A stretch of DNA of 5,775 bases from an uncultured Ruminococcus sp. Lineage in GTDB: Bacteria > Bacillota_A > Clostridia > Oscillospirales > Ruminococcaceae. The notes beneath the pieces are model-generated. The model did no database searches. It was not told where the DNA came from and worked only from the letters and a program-made list of their open reading frames with translations. Of this stretch, positions 4,877-5,775 are shown piece by piece. Both the position numbers and the translations under genes were made by a program. Each line of letters opens with the position of its first letter. Within the stretch, counting starts at the first letter, position 1. The stretch is taken from contig CAMYYQ010000094.1 of assembly GCA_947303535.1 (NCBI GenBank), positions 1-5,775 on the forward strand, in the 5' to 3' direction.

Positions 4877-5355
4877 TAGTATATCATGGTTCGGATGCAA
4901 TAGTAAAAACTCCTGATCTGCTTCACTCTGCAAAAAGGCTTGATTTTGGCGTTGGATTTTATGTAACAACAGTAAAAGAACAGGCAGAGCGTTGGGCGAA
5001 ACGAAAAGCCGCAATTCATGGAAAACAGAGAGGATTTGTCAACGTTTATGAGATGACATTATCTTCAGCTCAGCACATCATGGATTTTTCAGAAGGCCTT
5101 GAGACTTGGATTGATTTCGTGTGCGATTGTCGTAACGGCTCCGATGAATATCTGAAATATGATATAATCAAGGGGAAAGTTGCAAATGACAAGGTGTTTC
5201 GTGTTGTGGATATGTATAAACGCGGAATCTGGGACAAAGTAAGGGCAATACAGGAGATTCGTGTGTACAAGACATACGACCAGATAGCGTTTATTTCACA
5301 GAAGGCAATCGACTCTTCGTTAAAGTTTCAGAAATCCATAGAGGTGGTATTATGA
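4873..5355 (+). CDS. DUF3990 family protein, predicted ADP-ribosyltransferase fold
   Basis: A 160-aa cytosolic protein. The N-terminus MIVYHGSDAIVKTPDLL followed by LDFGVGFYVTTVKEQAERWAKRKA (23-46) is the DUF3990 signature. It resembles the first two NAD-binding strands of PARP/diphtheria-toxin-type ADP-ribosyltransferases: His in YHGS (H5) and Tyr in GxGFYxT (Y30). Later family blocks are WIDFVCDCR (79-87), YDIIKGKVANDKVFRVVDMY (96-115) and TYDQIAFISQKAID (134-147). Gln137 sits about where the third catalytic residue would be expected, giving an H-Y-Q-like triad by inspection. If active, it would transfer ADP-ribose from NAD to an unknown target; toxicity is inference. ATGA overlaps with both neighbours mean all three products are translationally coupled. 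AAAGGAG is 7 nt upstream of the start. The length suggests an intact single domain, with no delivery or secretion signal, consistent with an intracellular effector. Confidence 0.88.
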   Translation: MIVYHGSDAIVKTPDLLHSAKRLDFGVGFYVTTVKEQAERWAKRKAAIHGKQRGFVNVYEMTLSSAQHIMDFSEGLETWIDFVCDCRNGSDEYLKYDIIKGKVANDKVFRVVDMYKRGIWDKVRAIQEIRVYKTYDQIAFISQKAIDSSLKFQKSIEVVL

Positions 5356-5564
5356 GTGAAAAGGACCTTGAAAACTTCTATAGGGAGCATCTCGAGGAAG
5401 ATATTATCTTTTGCTTGAGCGAGAGACGGAATATCACCACAGATGCTGCTATGAAGCTATTCTATAACAGCCGTTTAGCAGAGCGTATCCATAAAGGCGA
5501 ATTCGGTATACAGTACCTTGACTATTCGATCCTAACTGATTTGCTCGAACAAGAATTAGACTAA
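5352..5564 (+). CDS. Small acidic helical protein, third gene of the cassette
   Basis: A 70-residue, acidic, likely all-helical protein with segments DLENFYREHLEEDIIFCLSERRN (5-27), TTDAAMKLFYNSRLAERIHKGE (29-50) and GIQYLDYSILTDLLEQEL (52-69). It looks like the small proteins that accompany DUF3990 genes and may be a divergent DUF3791 relative: the xxDAAMKLFYNS core sits where DUF3791 has SxxDVYRIL. I am not certain of the family. It overlaps the DUF3990 stop as ATGA and has its own GAGGTGG site (5341-5347). It is the last gene before a strong terminator. The toxin-like central gene is therefore flanked by two small partner genes, either of which could be the antitoxin. Confidence 0.82.
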   Translation: MSEKDLENFYREHLEEDIIFCLSERRNITTDAAMKLFYNSRLAERIHKGEFGIQYLDYSILTDLLEQELD

Positions 5565-5573
5565 GCTGATACT

Positions 5574-5607
5574 CCCTACAAGTTTGATAAGCTTGTAGGG
5601 CATTTTT
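5574..5607 (+). terminator. Intrinsic terminator of the DUF3791-DUF3990 cassette
   Basis: CCCTACAAG (5574-5582) pairs perfectly with CTTGTAGGG (5592-5600), and three more pairs (two A-T, one G-T) can form inside the loop. A TTTTT run at 5603-5607 follows. It begins 9 nt after the last stop codon and closes the cassette as an independent transcription unit. Confidence 0.93.
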
Positions 5608-5685
5608 GTATCTCGGCTTGATCTTTCCTAACCCAAACTGATTACACCTATACTGCTATCAGACAAGTAAAACAACCAAATTCAT

Positions 5686-5723
5686 AAAAAAAAATCCCCC
5701 TGAACCATAATTGATTCAGGGGG
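5686..5723 (-). terminator. Strong minus-strand terminator for a gene entering from the right
   Basis: On the minus strand CCCCCTGAA pairs with TTCAGGGGG (arms 5715-5723 and 5696-5704) around a 10-nt loop, followed by ATTTTTTTTT (5686-5695). The T-run lies on the left, so it ends transcription coming from beyond the right edge, convergent with the cassette. No gene is evident between 5608 and 5738. Confidence 0.93.
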
Positions 5724-5738
5724 GGATCGTTATTAACA

Positions 5739-5774
5739 TCAGTTATCCGCATATGCGAACTTCAACATTGATAT
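5739..5774 (-). CDS. Possible last codons of a minus-strand gene (partial)
   Basis: The minus-strand terminator at 5686-5723 implies a gene ending just to its right. One frame reads ISMLKFAYADN and stops at TGA (5741-5739). A second frame reads DINVEVRICG and stops at TAA (5745-5743). Too little is visible to choose the frame or the product; the coordinates given are for the first. The end of the gene is supported mainly by the terminator's position. Confidence 0.3.
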   Translation of the reverse strand: MSMLKFAYADN

Positions 5775-5775
5775 C

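Noticed and set aside
5748..5757. Perfect 10-bp palindrome CGCATATGCG.
   Set aside because: It probably falls inside the end of a minus-strand gene, is short and is not next to a promoter, so chance is sufficient.

Overview
The window looks like chromosome from a low-to-moderate GC Gram-positive anaerobe, most likely a gut or rumen Clostridia (Ruminococcus/Oscillospiraceae-like). The evidence is strong AGGAGG-type ribosome binding sites, near-consensus sigma-A promoters with 17-bp spacers, short A/T-rich intergenic regions, and gene families (Isf-like flavoprotein, DUF3791/DUF3990, DUF5131) that are common there. The genus is an inference from protein flavour, not from a marker gene.

Layout, left to right. 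(1) Positions 1-1193, minus strand: a promoter drives a 242-aa protein of unknown function, whose stop codon overlaps (TGATG) the start of an O6-methylguanine-DNA methyltransferase. The window edge cuts the methyltransferase just before its active-site cysteine. (2) Positions 1194-1606: no gene, but several strong inverted repeats, including a 61-nt interrupted hairpin and a nested dyad. This may be a remnant of a mobile-element transfer region or an undescribed structured element. (3) Positions 1607-2424: a single-gene unit encoding an iron-sulfur-flavoprotein-like reductase, with a near-perfect promoter, an operator-like dyad on its -35 box and a shared terminator. (4) Positions 2439-4507, minus strand: an apparent operon of a DUF5131 three-Cys protein, then formamidopyrimidine-DNA glycosylase (mutM/fpg), then a small six-cysteine zinc-ribbon protein, ending at the same bidirectional terminator. 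(5) Positions 4567-5607, plus strand: a compact cassette with its own promoter, two ATGA overlaps and its own terminator, encoding a DUF3791 protein, a DUF3990 predicted ADP-ribosyltransferase-fold protein and a second small acidic helical protein. (6) Positions 5686-5775: a minus-strand terminator and probably the last codons of a gene entering from the right.

Two themes stand out. Two proven DNA-damage repair families (Ogt and Fpg) lie in separate minus-strand operons within 5 kb. Fpg shares its operon with a Cx6CxxC protein of the DUF5131 family, which may be radical-SAM-like. The DUF3791-DUF3990-small protein cassette has the layout of a toxin-antitoxin or defence module and is the best candidate here for an incompletely described system.
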